NCBI GenBank assembly: GCA_947496145.1
Contig: CANMBS010000018.1
Coordinates: 38,285-102,284 of the forward strand
DNA from: an uncultured Pseudovibrio sp.
GTDB lineage: Bacteria; Pseudomonadota; Alphaproteobacteria; Rhizobiales; Stappiaceae
Direction: 5' to 3'
DNA: 64,000 nucleotides
The notes under the pieces are model-generated. The model was not told where the DNA came from and did no database searches. It worked only from the letters and a program-made list of their open reading frames with translations. A program made the position numbers and the translations under genes. Of the stretch, positions 16,942-26,909 are shown in pieces (positions within the stretch are counted from its first letter, which is position 1; every line of letters starts with the position of its first letter).

Positions 16942-19521
16942 GTGTATTCACCTCATGTAATCGGGAGATTCCTGGTGAAGGATCCGGAAAATGAGTTCTC
17001 CATCCAGTTGCCACTGAAGGGCATTGTGCAGGCTTTGACGGACCTGCCTGATCCCGTATTTGCTGAAAAGATGATGGGGGACGGCGTTGCAATTGATCCC
17101 ATTGAGAACGTAGTTTACGCCCCTTTTACCGGAAAGATCACGCAAATCCACGGCTCCCATCACGCAATAACCATTGAGCAAGGGGATGTTGAGCTGCTGA
17201 TGCATGTGGGGCTGGATACGGTCACACTGAAAGGACGCGGGTTTGAACTGCATGTGGCAGAAGGCGAGGAAGTAGAAGCGGGACAAGCCCTGCTCAGTTT
17301 TGATGCGGACTTAATTGCCCGTGAGTGCGTGTCCGTTCAGTCTGCCTTTGTGATCACCAGCGGTCAGTCCGTGAGCCTGCGCGTTTCACCCGGCACTGTT
17401 CTTACAGACTTATCGGAGACTGTGTTTACGGTCCCCAGCAGTAATAGTGCTTCTGTAGCGAATGCTGGCCTCAAGCTCAAAGCGTCCGGTCCTTCCTTTT
17501 CCGGTTCAGTACGCATTGCCAACGCGACTGGCCTGCATGCGCGCCCTGCCGCACGCCTTGCCGTTGAAGTGCGCAAGGCTGATGCGGATGTAACGTTTAC
17601 GGTGAATGGCAAGTCCTGCTCAGGGTCGTCTGTTACCGGCATCATGTCGCTTAAAACCAAACTGGGCGATACGCTGGAAATTGATGCGGTTGGTGCAGAT
17701 GCCCGGCAAGTGATTGCAGACCTGATTGCTGCTGTAAAGGCTGGACTGGGTGAAGAGATCATAGCCTTTTCTGAAATGCCCCATGTGGAGGTGGAGGAAG
17801 AAGCGCCTCTGCTTCAGGTGAGGTCCGGCGAAGAGGGCGTCCTGATCGGCTTTACAGCCTCACCGGGACGGGTGATTGGCAAGCTTTTAAAGCGCGATAA
17901 GGCACTGCCGGAAGTTACCCGTGAGAGCATTGGTCCGGCAGAAGAGCGGGCTGCATTCAAAGCTTCGGTCAAGTCCAGCATTGCGGATTTGCATGGTATC
18001 ATCGAGCGGCTTCAGGCAAAAGGTCAGGATGATCTGGCGGAGGTCTTTAATGCTCATATCGAGTTGCTGTCAGACCCGGAACTCTCCGAAAAACCGCTGG
18101 AAGAAATAGCGAAGGGTAAAGGCGCTGCGTGGAGTTGGAAACTGGCCTATGAGGCGCAGGCGGAGACCCTTGCCAGGATGGATGACCCGCTGCTGGCAGG
18201 CCGCGCCGCAGACGTGCGCGATATTGGCGTTCGTGTTCTGAAGAAATTGCTGGGCGTGGATGATGGCGGCGAGATTCTTCAGGAAGGCACGATCCTGCTG
18301 CAAGAAGACATCACACCCTCTGAAATTGTGGCATTAGACCTGACAAAAATCGTCGGGTTATGCACCACCCATGGCGGGTCTTCCTCTCATGCAGCGATTA
18401 TCGCCCGCTCCAATGACCTGCCCTATCTGGTGAATGTGGAAGAAGGCATGAAGGAGCTGGAGGATGGAACTGTTCTTCTGCTGGATGCTAAGCGCGGCAA
18501 GATCAAAGTTGCCCCGGATGCTGAGGAACAAGCTGCATTTACCAGAAAGATTGAAGAGGCCTCCCGGCTGGCTGAGCAGTATCAGCGTGAGGCTCACAAT
18601 CCAGCCATTACGACCGATGGTGTGCAGATTGAAATCGCCGCTAACATTGGCAGTTTAGAAGACGCAGAAAAAGCCATTAAGGCAGGAGCTGAGGCTGTTG
18701 GCCTGCTGCGCTCCGAGTTCCTTTATCTGGAACGGCTTAACGAGCCGACAGAAGAGGAACAGGCTGAGAAGATTGGCGAGATTCTGACTGTTATGGGCAA
18801 GGATCGCCCCGTCATCATCCGTACGCTGGATGTGGGCGGCGATAAGCCCCTGCCCTATATGCCCATGCCCCCGGAAGAGAACCCGTTCCTTGGTGTGCGT
18901 GGGGTGCGCATTGGTATTGAGCGCCCCAGTATCCTGCGCCGTCAGGTGCGTGCGATCCTCTCTCAGGCCCATAAAGGCCATGCCCGCATCATGTACCCCA
19001 TGATCAGTGCGCTTGATGAGCTGCGTGCTGTTAATGCGCTGGTGCGGGAAGAGCAAAAGGCCATGGGCGTTGACCATGTGGAGGTGGGCATCATGGTTGA
19101 GGTGCCCTCTGCCGCCGTCATGGCAGATAAGCTTGCTGCGGATGTAGATTTCTTCTCCGTCGGCACCAACGACCTCACCCAGTACGTGCTGGCGATAGAT
19201 CGCGGCCACCCTGCCCTCGCTTCCCGTGCCAACGCCCTGCACCCGGCAGTTCTTCGGCTCATTGACCAGACTGTAAAGGCAGCAGATGCAGCCGGAAAGT
19301 GGGTCGGGGTATGTGGCGGTCTTGCCAGTCAGGTGGAGGCTGTTCCCGTTCTCATCGGGCTGGGCGTGAAGGAGCTGTCCGTCAGCGTTCCGGCCCTGCC
19401 TGAGGTCAAGCACACAGTTCGTACCGTGTCGGCTCAGGGTGCCCGCAAACTGGCACGGGCGGCTTTGGACTGTGCAGATACCAGTGATGTGACAGCACTT
19501 CTGAAAACCCGTCAAACCTGA
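16942..19521 (+). CDS. PTS multiphosphoryl transfer protein EIIA-HPr-EI
   Basis: An 859-residue fusion of three phosphotransferase modules. EIIA(Glc-type), about 20-165, has His73/74 and the phosphorylated His88 in MHVGLDTVTLKGRGF. HPr, about 185-275, has His199 in TGLHARPAARLA. Enzyme I, about 300-855, has the PEP histidine His483 in GGSSSHAAIIARS and the PEP-binding EVPSAAVMAD and GTNDLTQYVLA segments. Phosphate passes from PEP through EI, HPr and EIIA to the EIICB encoded next. The GTG at 16942 has AGGAGG only 1 nt away; a GTG at 16975 with GGGAG about 8 nt upstream is a good alternative start. Confidence 0.93.
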   Translation: MYSPHVIGRFLVKDPENEFSIQLPLKGIVQALTDLPDPVFAEKMMGDGVAIDPIENVVYAPFTGKITQIHGSHHAITIEQGDVELLMHVGLDTVTLKGRGFELHVAEGEEVEAGQALLSFDADLIARECVSVQSAFVITSGQSVSLRVSPGTVLTDLSETVFTVPSSNSASVANAGLKLKASGPSFSGSVRIANATGLHARPAARLAVEVRKADADVTFTVNGKSCSGSSVTGIMSLKTKLGDTLEIDAVGADARQVIADLIAAVKAGLGEEIIAFSEMPHVEVEEEAPLLQVRSGEEGVLIGFTASPGRVIGKLLKRDKALPEVTRESIGPAEERAAFKASVKSSIADLHGIIERLQAKGQDDLAEVFNAHIELLSDPELSEKPLEEIAKGKGAAWSWKLAYEAQAETLARMDDPLLAGRAADVRDIGVRVLKKLLGVDDGGEILQEGTILLQEDITPSEIVALDLTKIVGLCTTHGGSSSHAAIIARSNDLPYLVNVEEGMKELEDGTVLLLDAKRGKIKVAPDAEEQAAFTRKIEEASRLAEQYQREAHNPAITTDGVQIEIAANIGSLEDAEKAIKAGAEAVGLLRSEFLYLERLNEPTEEEQAEKIGEILTVMGKDRPVIIRTLDVGGDKPLPYMPMPPEENPFLGVRGVRIGIERPSILRRQVRAILSQAHKGHARIMYPMISALDELRAVNALVREEQKAMGVDHVEVGIMVEVPSAAVMADKLAADVDFFSVGTNDLTQYVLAIDRGHPALASRANALHPAVLRLIDQTVKAADAAGKWVGVCGGLASQVEAVPVLIGLGVKELSVSVPALPEVKHTVRTVSAQGARKLARAALDCADTSDVTALLKTRQT

Positions 19522-19617
19522 GGAATTTAAGTGTGGGAGCCAATGCTTCCCCAGAAAGTACCCTAATAAAATCAACAGGATGTGCGTGAAAGCGCCGTCT
19601 GTGACCAGGAAGAAGAA

Positions 19618-21330
19618 ATGAGTACATTCTCAAGTGCATTTGGAGCGCTGCAAAAGGTTGGTAAGTCCTTGATGCTACCCGTGTCAGTTCTTCCGGCTGC
19701 GGGTATTTTACTAGGCATTGGTGCGGCGAACCTGCCGTTTATTCCAGATTTCATCAACCACCTGATGGCACAGGCAGGCGGGTCGATCTTCGGCAACCTT
19801 CCCATAATCTTTGCGGTGGCCGTTGCGCTTGGGTTTGCCAAAAACGATGGTGTGGCTGGCCTCGCCGCCGTTGTTGGGTATGGCGTTCTTCTGGCCACCA
19901 TGGGTGTTGTGGCGGAGACGATTGGCACTGAGACCAAACCAATCCTCGGCATTACCTCAGTTGATACCGGGGTGTTTGGCGGCATCCTTGTGGGGGCTTT
20001 GTCCGCCTATATGTTCAACCGGTTCTACCGGATAAAACTGCCTGATTATCTGGGCTTTTTTGCAGGCAAACGGTTTGTGCCCATCGCGACCGCGTTTGCC
20101 TGTATCGCTCTGGGCGTGGTTCTTTCCTTCTTCTGGCCGCCCATTGGCAACGCCATCAACGCCTTCTCCCGTTGGGCCGCAGAGGAAAACCCGGAACTAG
20201 CCTTCTTCATCTACGGCGTGATTGAACGTGCGCTGATCCCGTTCGGCCTGCACCATATCTGGAACGTGCCGTTCTTCTTCGAAGCCGGGTCCTATGTGGA
20301 TCCAGCTACGGGTACGGTCGTTACAGGCGAAATTCAGCGCTATCTTGCAGGTGATCAGAGTGCGGGTAATATGGCTGGCGGGTATCTGTTTAAAATGTGG
20401 GGTCTGCCTGCGGCAGCGCTTGCCATCTGGCAGTGCGCGAAGCCGGAAAACCGCAATATGGTCGGCGGTATCATGGTCTCCGCTGCGCTCACTTCGTTTC
20501 TGACCGGAATTACTGAGCCAATCGAATTTGCCTTCCTGTTTGTTGCACCTCTGCTTTATGTTGTGCACGCCCTGCTGGCAGGTGTTGGCTATTCCCTGAT
20601 GATCATGCTGGGCATCAAGCATGGTATGACGTTCTCCCACGGCTTCATTGATTACGTATTGCTCTACCCACTGTCCTCCAATGGCTGGATGCTGGTGCTG
20701 TTCGGTCTGGGCTATGCGGTTCTGTATTACGCGGTGTTCCGCATTCTGATTGTAACACTGGACCTGAAAACACCGGGCCGGGAGGATCGGGTTGAAGGTG
20801 GTGAAGCGATTGCAGTTGGTGAGGGTGGTTCAATGTCGGCTGCACTTGTTGCCGCGTTTGGCGGTGCAAGCAACATCACCAATCTGGATGCCTGCATCAC
20901 CCGCTTGCGCATCAGCACGGCGGATGTGTCCAAAGTGGATCAGGAGGCCCTGAAGAAACTCGGTGCGCGCGGTGTTGTTATGGTAGGCAACGGTGCTCAG
21001 GCCATTTTTGGTACGGCCTCAGAAAACCTGAAAACCGACATGGAGCTTTATCTGCAAGGTGGCGGAGGCCATTCAGAAACGGAAAGCTCATCTCCTCAGC
21101 TGGATGTGGTTGTGGTCTTTAATCATCTTGGCGGCAAGGAAAACATCGTCAGCGCTGAAGCACTTGCCAATACCCGTGTGCGGGTGGATGTGCGTGACAT
21201 GACTTCGGTTAATCTGGAGGGCCTTGCTGCCTCGGGTATTCAGGTGATGAAGATTGATGAAAAGGTACTGCACCTTGTGGTTGGTGAAGCCCATACCACC
21301 CTTGCAAAAGATCTCTCCGCCCGGCTTTAG
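19618..21330 (+). CDS. ptsG: PTS glucose-type transporter EIICB with an extra degenerate IIB domain
   Basis: A 570-residue inner-membrane sugar permease. EIIC (about 1-390) matches E. coli PtsG closely ([66 protein letters not shown]). The IIB domain has the phosphorylated Cys426 in [11 protein letters not shown]. After a Gly/Ser/Glu-rich linker, residues 496-570 form a second IIB-like copy ([21 protein letters not shown]) in which the cysteine is missing. The ATG has AGGAAGA upstream; the frame from 19582 is not needed. It lies 96 bp after the EIIA-HPr-EI gene. Glucose is most likely; GlcNAc cannot be excluded. Confidence 0.92.
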   Translation: MSTFSSAFGALQKVGKSLMLPVSVLPAAGILLGIGAANLPFIPDFINHLMAQAGGSIFGNLPIIFAVAVALGFAKNDGVAGLAAVVGYGVLLATMGVVAETIGTETKPILGITSVDTGVFGGILVGALSAYMFNRFYRIKLPDYLGFFAGKRFVPIATAFACIALGVVLSFFWPPIGNAINAFSRWAAEENPELAFFIYGVIERALIPFGLHHIWNVPFFFEAGSYVDPATGTVVTGEIQRYLAGDQSAGNMAGGYLFKMWGLPAAALAIWQCAKPENRNMVGGIMVSAALTSFLTGITEPIEFAFLFVAPLLYVVHALLAGVGYSLMIMLGIKHGMTFSHGFIDYVLLYPLSSNGWMLVLFGLGYAVLYYAVFRILIVTLDLKTPGREDRVEGGEAIAVGEGGSMSAALVAAFGGASNITNLDACITRLRISTADVSKVDQEALKKLGARGVVMVGNGAQAIFGTASENLKTDMELYLQGGGGHSETESSSPQLDVVVVFNHLGGKENIVSAEALANTRVRVDVRDMTSVNLEGLAASGIQVMKIDEKVLHLVVGEAHTTLAKDLSARL

Positions 21331-21387
21331 CCCGGATCGGGAGAACCTGTGCCCCTGAGGATTTGTCCTCCCCATTCTTCAGGGGTG

Positions 21388-21442
21388 CAAACAAAGAAAT
21401 CAGCACCACTCCGGTTGGTGAGGTGCTGATTTCTCTTTGTTG
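21388..21442 (+). terminator. Bidirectional terminator between ptsG and the MFS gene
   Basis: A long inverted repeat pairs AACAAAGAAATCAGCACC with GGTGCTGATTT-CT-CTTTGTT (a 2-nt bulge), loop 14 nt. It ends in T-rich sequence on both strands and lies between convergent genes. Confidence 0.8.
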
Positions 21443-21457
21443 CCTGGGAGGCCGGTT

Positions 21458-22684
21458 TCAGGTCTTAAGCGCCTTCTGCTTGATAGAAAGCACAGCCCCT
21501 ACCAAAAGCGCAACAGCAGAAAGCAAGAGACCAAGCTTCAGACCAGCAGGAGTATCGGCAATACCGCCAACCACAGTCGGGCCAATAATCTGCCCCAGAG
21601 CGAATGCACCGGTGAATGCACTGATGGCGGCAGGCCAGGACGGTGCGGGCAGGTTGTGGCGAACCAGTGCGGTGGTGGAGGCAACCACTGACAAAAATAC
21701 GCCACCAAACATAAAGCCGGAGATAGAGATCAGGATCAGGTTGCTGGTAAGGACTGGCAGTATGCAGGCAACTGCAAGAATTGCGTTAAGGATCGCCAGT
21801 GCCTGACCTCCCTTGTATCTGTCAAGCAAACCAGCCCAGACACGTGAGGAAATCAAAACGGCAAAGCCGAGCATAAAGTAAAAGATACTGATGGAAATGC
21901 TGGAGATGCCCTGCTCTTTCAAAAGTGCAGCAACAAAGGTCATGTAGCCGATGTAACCTACTCCAAACATGAAGTATCCGCTCAGGCTGAAGAAAAAGTC
22001 TCTGAAGGTGAAACGCCCTTCAGTACTTTTGGCGGCAGAAGGTTCTCCAATCCGCGCAGCAGGTACTGTTATGATCAAGGTTGCGATCAGGCAGCTGGCA
22101 GCAAGAGCACGCCAGGACCATTGCCATGCATGGCTAAGCTCATAGTTGTCCGCCCATGCAGTGGTCACAGGAATGATCAGGGCTGAGAGCATGATACCGA
22201 TGCCCGTTCCGCTGTAATAAAGACCAAGAATGAGACCTGTAAGCCGCGTATGCATACTTGCAAGCTTTGCGGCTAAGACCCCTCCGGCAATGAAGATGAA
22301 AGAACTGGCAGTGCCTGAAAGCAATCGTTGTATCAGCAACGCATTGCCATCAGTCGTGTAGCCGGGAAGCAAAACAAAGACGCTCGCCAGTGCTGAGCCA
22401 GCAACCATAAGAGACCGCGCACCGGTATATTTGATAATGGGAGGGGTTAGCAGAACGCCAAGCAGGTAACCCACTGCGTTTGCGGTGTTCATGCCACCTG
22501 CCAGAAGATAAGACCAGCTCAGATCCTCCCGCATTGGCGGCAGCAGCAATCCATAGGAAAACCGCGAAAGTCCCAGTGCAACCGCAGCGCCAAATGACAA
22601 GGCAATCGCCATGATGACCGGATTTTGAATGTCTGTCGTCTGGTCTTTACCAAAACCTCCGCTACTCAGCGTTTTACTGCGCAT
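21458..22684 (-). CDS. YbfB/YjiJ-family MFS transporter
   Basis: A 408-residue major-facilitator protein with about 12 hydrophobic segments. Features of the MFS_4 (YbfB/YjiJ) group are LGLSRFSYGLLLPPMREDLSWSY near the N-terminus, the loop GARSLMVAGS, and a second-half WAGLLDRYKGG loop. The substrate is unknown. It is divergent from a LysR-type gene 144 bp away, which probably controls it. Confidence 0.85.
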   Translation of the reverse strand: MRSKTLSSGGFGKDQTTDIQNPVIMAIALSFGAAVALGLSRFSYGLLLPPMREDLSWSYLLAGGMNTANAVGYLLGVLLTPPIIKYTGARSLMVAGSALASVFVLLPGYTTDGNALLIQRLLSGTASSFIFIAGGVLAAKLASMHTRLTGLILGLYYSGTGIGIMLSALIIPVTTAWADNYELSHAWQWSWRALAASCLIATLIITVPAARIGEPSAAKSTEGRFTFRDFFFSLSGYFMFGVGYIGYMTFVAALLKEQGISSISISIFYFMLGFAVLISSRVWAGLLDRYKGGQALAILNAILAVACILPVLTSNLILISISGFMFGGVFLSVVASTTALVRHNLPAPSWPAAISAFTGAFALGQIIGPTVVGGIADTPAGLKLGLLLSAVALLVGAVLSIKQKALKT

Positions 22685-22828
22685 ACCCTTGCCTTATCTC
22701 ATAAATTTCTGAAACGCCGGGATCTCTGCAAAATTGGAGCGCTTTCCCGGCTGAATTGAATTCATGGTAGGGTTGTTTTAGCTATTTTGATATGCAATCT
22801 TTGAATATAACTATTATTTGGAATACAA

Positions 22829-23686
22829 ATGATAAAGTCACCACTCGATCTGGACGCCGTGCAAGCCTTTGTGCAGGTTGCGGAGTTAAGCAGCTTCACA
22901 CGTGCTGCTGAAGCAATGCAGACAACGCAGTCTGCTGTCAGTTTAAAGCTGAAGCGTCTGGAAGAACGCCTTGAATGTAAGCTGATTGAGCGAACTCCGC
23001 GCTATGTAAGGCTTTCACCGCAGGGGCAGACCTTTCTGGAGCATGCCCGGGAGCTGCTGCGGGTACACGAAAAAGCCTGTGCCTCTTTCTTTGGTGATCG
23101 CCAGCGCATGGCAATAGGTATCAGCGACCATGTTGCAGGCTCTGAGTTGCCAGCACTCATTGGCAGTCTGAACCGAAGAGACCCCAACTTGCTGGTGGAG
23201 GTGCGTATTGAAACGACAACAACACTGCTCCGTCGTTATGACAGGCGTGAGCTGGATACAGTTATCGTGCGTATGGATACCGGGCGTGATGATGGTGTGG
23301 TTTTAACAGATGAGAAATTTGGCTGGTATGCGGCACATAACTGGCAAGTTCGGTCCGGGGAACCTGTTCCTTTAGCTGTTATGCCACCGCCCTGTGGTGT
23401 GCGCCATATCGCGACAAATTTGCTGGATGAAACCAGTGTGCCGTGGACAGAGGTGTTTGTCGGCGGAGGCGTTGCAGCTGTTTCCGCAGCGGTGATGGCT
23501 GGGCTGGGAGTGGCAGCTTTAGCGCGCCGCATGTTACCCTTAGGTGTCGTGGAAGTGAGCGAGAAACTGGGATTGCCAGAACTGCCGCGCTTTCCAATCA
23601 TTGTTCATAGCCGTATTCGGGAGGAACGCCAGCAACAGGCTCTCAATGCGCTCACCGCCACATTCAAAAGTGCATTGCGGGTTTAG
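22829..23686 (+). CDS. LysR-family transcriptional regulator
   Basis: A 285-residue regulator. The winged HTH spans about 8-66 (AFVQVAELSSFTRAAEAMQT, QSAVSLKLKRLEERL), followed by a linker helix and a periplasmic-binding-like effector domain. It is transcribed divergently from the MFS gene, the classic LysR arrangement, and likely regulates that transporter and itself. The effector is unknown. Confidence 0.93.
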   Translation: MIKSPLDLDAVQAFVQVAELSSFTRAAEAMQTTQSAVSLKLKRLEERLECKLIERTPRYVRLSPQGQTFLEHARELLRVHEKACASFFGDRQRMAIGISDHVAGSELPALIGSLNRRDPNLLVEVRIETTTTLLRRYDRRELDTVIVRMDTGRDDGVVLTDEKFGWYAAHNWQVRSGEPVPLAVMPPPCGVRHIATNLLDETSVPWTEVFVGGGVAAVSAAVMAGLGVAALARRMLPLGVVEVSEKLGLPELPRFPIIVHSRIREERQQQALNALTATFKSALRV

Positions 23687-23834
23687 GGCGATTACTGTCT
23701 GAACCTATCCCGGTTGACTGGCGGCTGAGAGTTTTACAACCGCTGCTAGTTCACAAATATCTCGAAATTTTTTCAGTAATGTGTTGTGACTGATTTTTTG
23801 CACACGCAATCATAATATACGTAGAAATACTACA

Positions 23835-23861
23835 CTGAATCAACCTTTTAAGTTGATTCAG
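23835..23861 (+). repeat. Perfect inverted repeat downstream of the LysR gene
   Basis: CTGAATCAAC and GTTGATTCAG form a 10-bp stem with a 7-nt loop. No U-tract follows, so it could be a weak terminator for the LysR gene or a protein-binding palindrome. Confidence 0.5.
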
Positions 23862-24286
23862 AACGTGTGTCTTGCTCATGCTTCAGGTGTTATGATGTAT
23901 TTTTCGATTGCTGAAAAATATTGTAGATACGATTATGATTGAAATTATTTGACCGAATAGTAAAAATATCAGAATGCTGCTTCGATTCGAGTAAATTGAC
24001 GCTCCATAATTCAATCCACAGCTATATAGTTGCTCACTAATATTTATGGGGCTGATAAATACCTGAATACCATAAGAAAACTATTGAGACCTGCGTATAC
24101 TATTACGTATGGTCACGCAAAATTACTTTTTGAGGCACCTAGTCATTAGCCGCTTTGTCTCGTATACAGCCATTTTTAATGCCTTAGTCCTGCAAAGGAC
24201 ACTTTCACTAAAACTACGAGATAGGGCAGATTGCAGGAGCAGTCTGGACTGCCACCTGCGCAAATTTCGATTTTCAGGGGGTGTGC
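23862..24286. other. AT-rich region upstream of the BMP importer operon
   Basis: About 425 bases without a supportable gene. It must hold the importer's promoter and, probably, operators of the downstream GntR regulator. I looked for and did not see a purine-type riboswitch core. Confidence 0.45.
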
Positions 24287-25297
24287 ATGTTTGCTACATG
24301 TTTAAACGGCTTTGTGAGACGTCAGGTTCTTGCAGCCGTAGTTGTTTTCGCGAGCGTATTCGCGGTTTATTCACCAGCGAAAGTTCTTGCTGCTGAGCCT
24401 TTAAAGGTCGCAGCAATTTACACCGTTCCTGTTGAACAACAATGGGTTGACCGCATCCACAAGGCGCTGAATGCTGCGCAGGAGCGTGGTGATATCATCT
24501 ACGTTTATTCTGAAAACACAGCCAATACGGATTATGAGCGCGTTATGCGTGAGTACGCTGAAGCCGGGCATCAGCTTATTGTTGGCGAAGCCTTCGCAGT
24601 TGAGCGGGCTGCGCGTAATGTTGCCTCAGAATATCCTGAAACCGCGTTTCTGATGGGCTCCTCCTTCCCGGCGGCAGAACCGAACTTTGCAGTGTTTGAC
24701 AACTTCATCCACGAACCATCTTACCTGTCCGGTATGATTGCAGGTGCAAAGTCTAAAAGCGGTAAAATCGGCCTGATTGGTGGCTTTGCAATTCCAGAAG
24801 TCAACCGCCTGATGCACGCCTTCATGATGGGTGCACAGTCCATCAATCCCGAAGTTAAGTTTACGGTGAATTTCATCAACTCCTGGTATGATCCGCCAAA
24901 AGCGAAAGAAACCGCTTATGCCATGATCGACAGCGGTGTTGATGTTCTTTACGCAGAACGCTTCGGTGTTTCTGATGCAGCCATGGAAAAAGGCATTTTC
25001 GCAATTGGTAACGTCATCGACACAGCTTCAGATTACCCCAAAACCATTCTGGCTTCCGCCATCTGGCATATGGAACCAACAATCGACAAGGCAATTGCTG
25101 CTGTAAAGGCTGGTGAGTTCAAGGCTGAAGATTACGGCAAGTACTCCTTCATGGGGCACGGCGGCGGCTCCCTCGTGGTTGATAAAACGCTGGTTGATGC
25201 TGAGTTGCTTGGCAAGGTGAAAGCCGTTGAGGCAAGCATTCTGGATGGATCATTTGCCGTGACAATCAACGACGAAGAACCAAAATCCTCCATGTAA
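24287..25297 (+). CDS. BMP-family ABC transporter substrate-binding protein
   Basis: A 336-residue periplasmic protein with an N-terminal signal peptide (about residues 12-36, ending VLAAEP). The BMP/PnrA fold is indicated by VAAIYTVPVEQQWVDRIH, the family-type KIGLIGGFAIPEVN and MGAQSINPEV, and GHGGGSLVV near the end. Members bind purine or pyrimidine nucleosides or bases. The ATG with AGGGGG upstream is preferred to the GTG two codons before. It is the first gene of an operon with ATPase, two permeases and cytosine deaminase. Confidence 0.88.
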   Translation: MFATCLNGFVRRQVLAAVVVFASVFAVYSPAKVLAAEPLKVAAIYTVPVEQQWVDRIHKALNAAQERGDIIYVYSENTANTDYERVMREYAEAGHQLIVGEAFAVERAARNVASEYPETAFLMGSSFPAAEPNFAVFDNFIHEPSYLSGMIAGAKSKSGKIGLIGGFAIPEVNRLMHAFMMGAQSINPEVKFTVNFINSWYDPPKAKETAYAMIDSGVDVLYAERFGVSDAAMEKGIFAIGNVIDTASDYPKTILASAIWHMEPTIDKAIAAVKAGEFKAEDYGKYSFMGHGGGSLVVDKTLVDAELLGKVKAVEASILDGSFAVTINDEEPKSSM

Positions 25298-25305
25298 TGC
25301 ACATT

Positions 25306-25331
25306 GGGCCGGGCACACATCCCGGCCCTTT
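25306..25331 (+). terminator. Intra-operon hairpin after the BMP binding-protein gene
   Basis: A perfect 8-bp GC stem (GGGCCGGG with CCCGGCCC), 7-nt loop, then TTT. It lies 9 nt after the stop codon of the binding protein and before the ATPase gene; it is likely to favour high binding-protein expression. Confidence 0.65.
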
Positions 25332-25364
25332 GCACGTTTGAGCAAAGCAGTTCCAGGGGACCCC

Positions 25365-26909
25365 ATGCCAGAACAAACAAGCGCTCCACCGCTTTTATCC
25401 CTCCAGAACATAACCAAGGTGTTCGGCGATCTTGTCGCTAACGGAAACGTTAATCTCGACCTGCATGCAGGCGAGATTATTGCGCTGCTGGGTGAAAATG
25501 GTGCGGGCAAAACCACGCTTATGAACATCTTGTTCGGTCACTATGTTGCAGATGAAGGGCGGGTCATGGTTCGCCATTCATCAGGCATTCTGGTTGATCT
25601 GGAACCGGGCGCACCGCAAGCTGCACTGGCAGCGGGTATCGGAATGGTACACCAGCACTTTACACTGGCAGAGAACCTGACAGGTCTTGAGAATATAGTC
25701 CTGGGAACGGAAAGCCTGTTCGCCCGCCGGTTCAGCCGCTCCAGAGCGCGTGCCAAACTGAAAGAGCTGATGCAAAGCTCCGGTCTGGAGGTTGATCTGG
25801 ACCTGCGCGTTTCCAGACTGGCCGTTGGTGAGCGACAGCGCGTTGAAATCTTAAAAGCACTTTACCGTGACGCACGTATTCTGGTGCTTGACGAACCCAC
25901 TGCGGTTCTCACCCCTCAGGAATCCGATAGTCTTTTTAAAACACTGAAGCTGCTCGCCGATAAAGGCATGGCGATTATCTTCATCTCCCACAAGATGGCA
26001 GAGGTGCTGGGGGCCTCGCACCGTGTTGCTGTTTTGCGCAGCGGGCGCGTTGTTGCAGATCTGCCAACCTCAGAATGTGACCGCCATAAACTGGCTGAGC
26101 TGATGGTCGGTCACTCCATCCAAACCGCTGAGCGCAAGCCGGGATACCCTGAGGATGAAACCCTGTTGCTTAGAAAGGTCAGTGCCGGGGATGGCCGTGA
26201 GTTGATTGAAAACGTTGATCTTGCGCTGCGCAAAGGTGAGATCATTGGCCTTGCAGGCGTTTCCGGTAATGGGCAAAGCATGCTCGCAAAAGTGATTTCC
26301 GGCCTCGAAGAACCTGCTTCCGGTTCAGTAACGCTCAATGGTAAGCCGCTGAAAGCTAATGCGGCGGCGGTGATCCGCTCTGGTGTGGCGCGTATTCCCG
26401 AAGATCGCCACCACGACGGCATTGTCGGAGCCATGTCAGTTGAAGAAAATCTTGTTCTGGAAGAAATCCGAGGGGCCGCCTATCAACGCTTAGGTCTGCT
26501 GCGCTTTGGTGAAATCCGCAAGCGGGCGCAAGAAGCGATCAAAGCCTATGATATTCGCTGCTCCGGCCCGCTTGCTGTCTCCCGCCTTCTTTCTGGCGGT
26601 AACATTCAAAAGATCGTTTTAGCCAGAACGCTGGACCAGCAGCCGGATATCGTCCTTGCTGCACAGCCCTCACGCGGGTTGGATGTGGGTGCAACCTGTG
26701 ATGTCCATCGCCGCTTGCAGGAAGCGCGGGACCGTGGTGCCGGGGTACTCCTCATTTCAGAGGATCTGGATGAACTCTTCCAGCTCTCTGACCGGATTGC
26801 CGTGATTCATCGCGGGCATATCAGCGAACCGGTAGAAACCGAAAAGCTCGATAAAAAACAGGTGGGCCTGATGATGGCAGGGCACACTGCAACAGGGGAA
26901 GCAGCATGA
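25365..26909 (+). CDS. ABC transporter dual ATP-binding protein
   Basis: A 514-residue cytoplasmic ATPase with two nucleotide-binding domains. The first has Walker A GENGAGKTTL, signature VGERQRVEI and Walker B ILVLDEPTAVL. The second has a non-canonical Walker A (GVSGNGQSML), signature SGGNIQK and a Walker B ending AAQPSRGLDVG, as usual for BMP-linked (YufO-like) ATPases where one site is degenerate. The ATG with AGGGGA upstream is preferred to a TTG nine codons earlier. Its last 4 nt overlap the next permease gene. Confidence 0.93.
   Translation: MPEQTSAPPLLSLQNITKVFGDLVANGNVNLDLHAGEIIALLGENGAGKTTLMNILFGHYVADEGRVMVRHSSGILVDLEPGAPQAALAAGIGMVHQHFTLAENLTGLENIVLGTESLFARRFSRSRARAKLKELMQSSGLEVDLDLRVSRLAVGERQRVEILKALYRDARILVLDEPTAVLTPQESDSLFKTLKLLADKGMAIIFISHKMAEVLGASHRVAVLRSGRVVADLPTSECDRHKLAELMVGHSIQTAERKPGYPEDETLLLRKVSAGDGRELIENVDLALRKGEIIGLAGVSGNGQSMLAKVISGLEEPASGSVTLNGKPLKANAAAVIRSGVARIPEDRHHDGIVGAMSVEENLVLEEIRGAAYQRLGLLRFGEIRKRAQEAIKAYDIRCSGPLAVSRLLSGGNIQKIVLARTLDQQPDIVLAAQPSRGLDVGATCDVHRRLQEARDRGAGVLLISEDLDELFQLSDRIAVIHRGHISEPVETEKLDKKQVGLMMAGHTATGEAA

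Noticed and set aside
18655..19575. 306-codon minus-strand ORF
   Set aside because: It is antisense to the EI domain of the PTS fusion and has no recognisable motif.
23862..24286. Purine or other base-sensing riboswitch ahead of the BMP/cytosine operon
   Set aside because: No conserved riboswitch core or paired stems could be matched by eye; a GntR regulator explains control.
24109..24396. 95-codon plus-strand ORF before the BMP gene
   Set aside because: It overlaps the signal peptide of the binding protein in another frame and has no recognisable domain.
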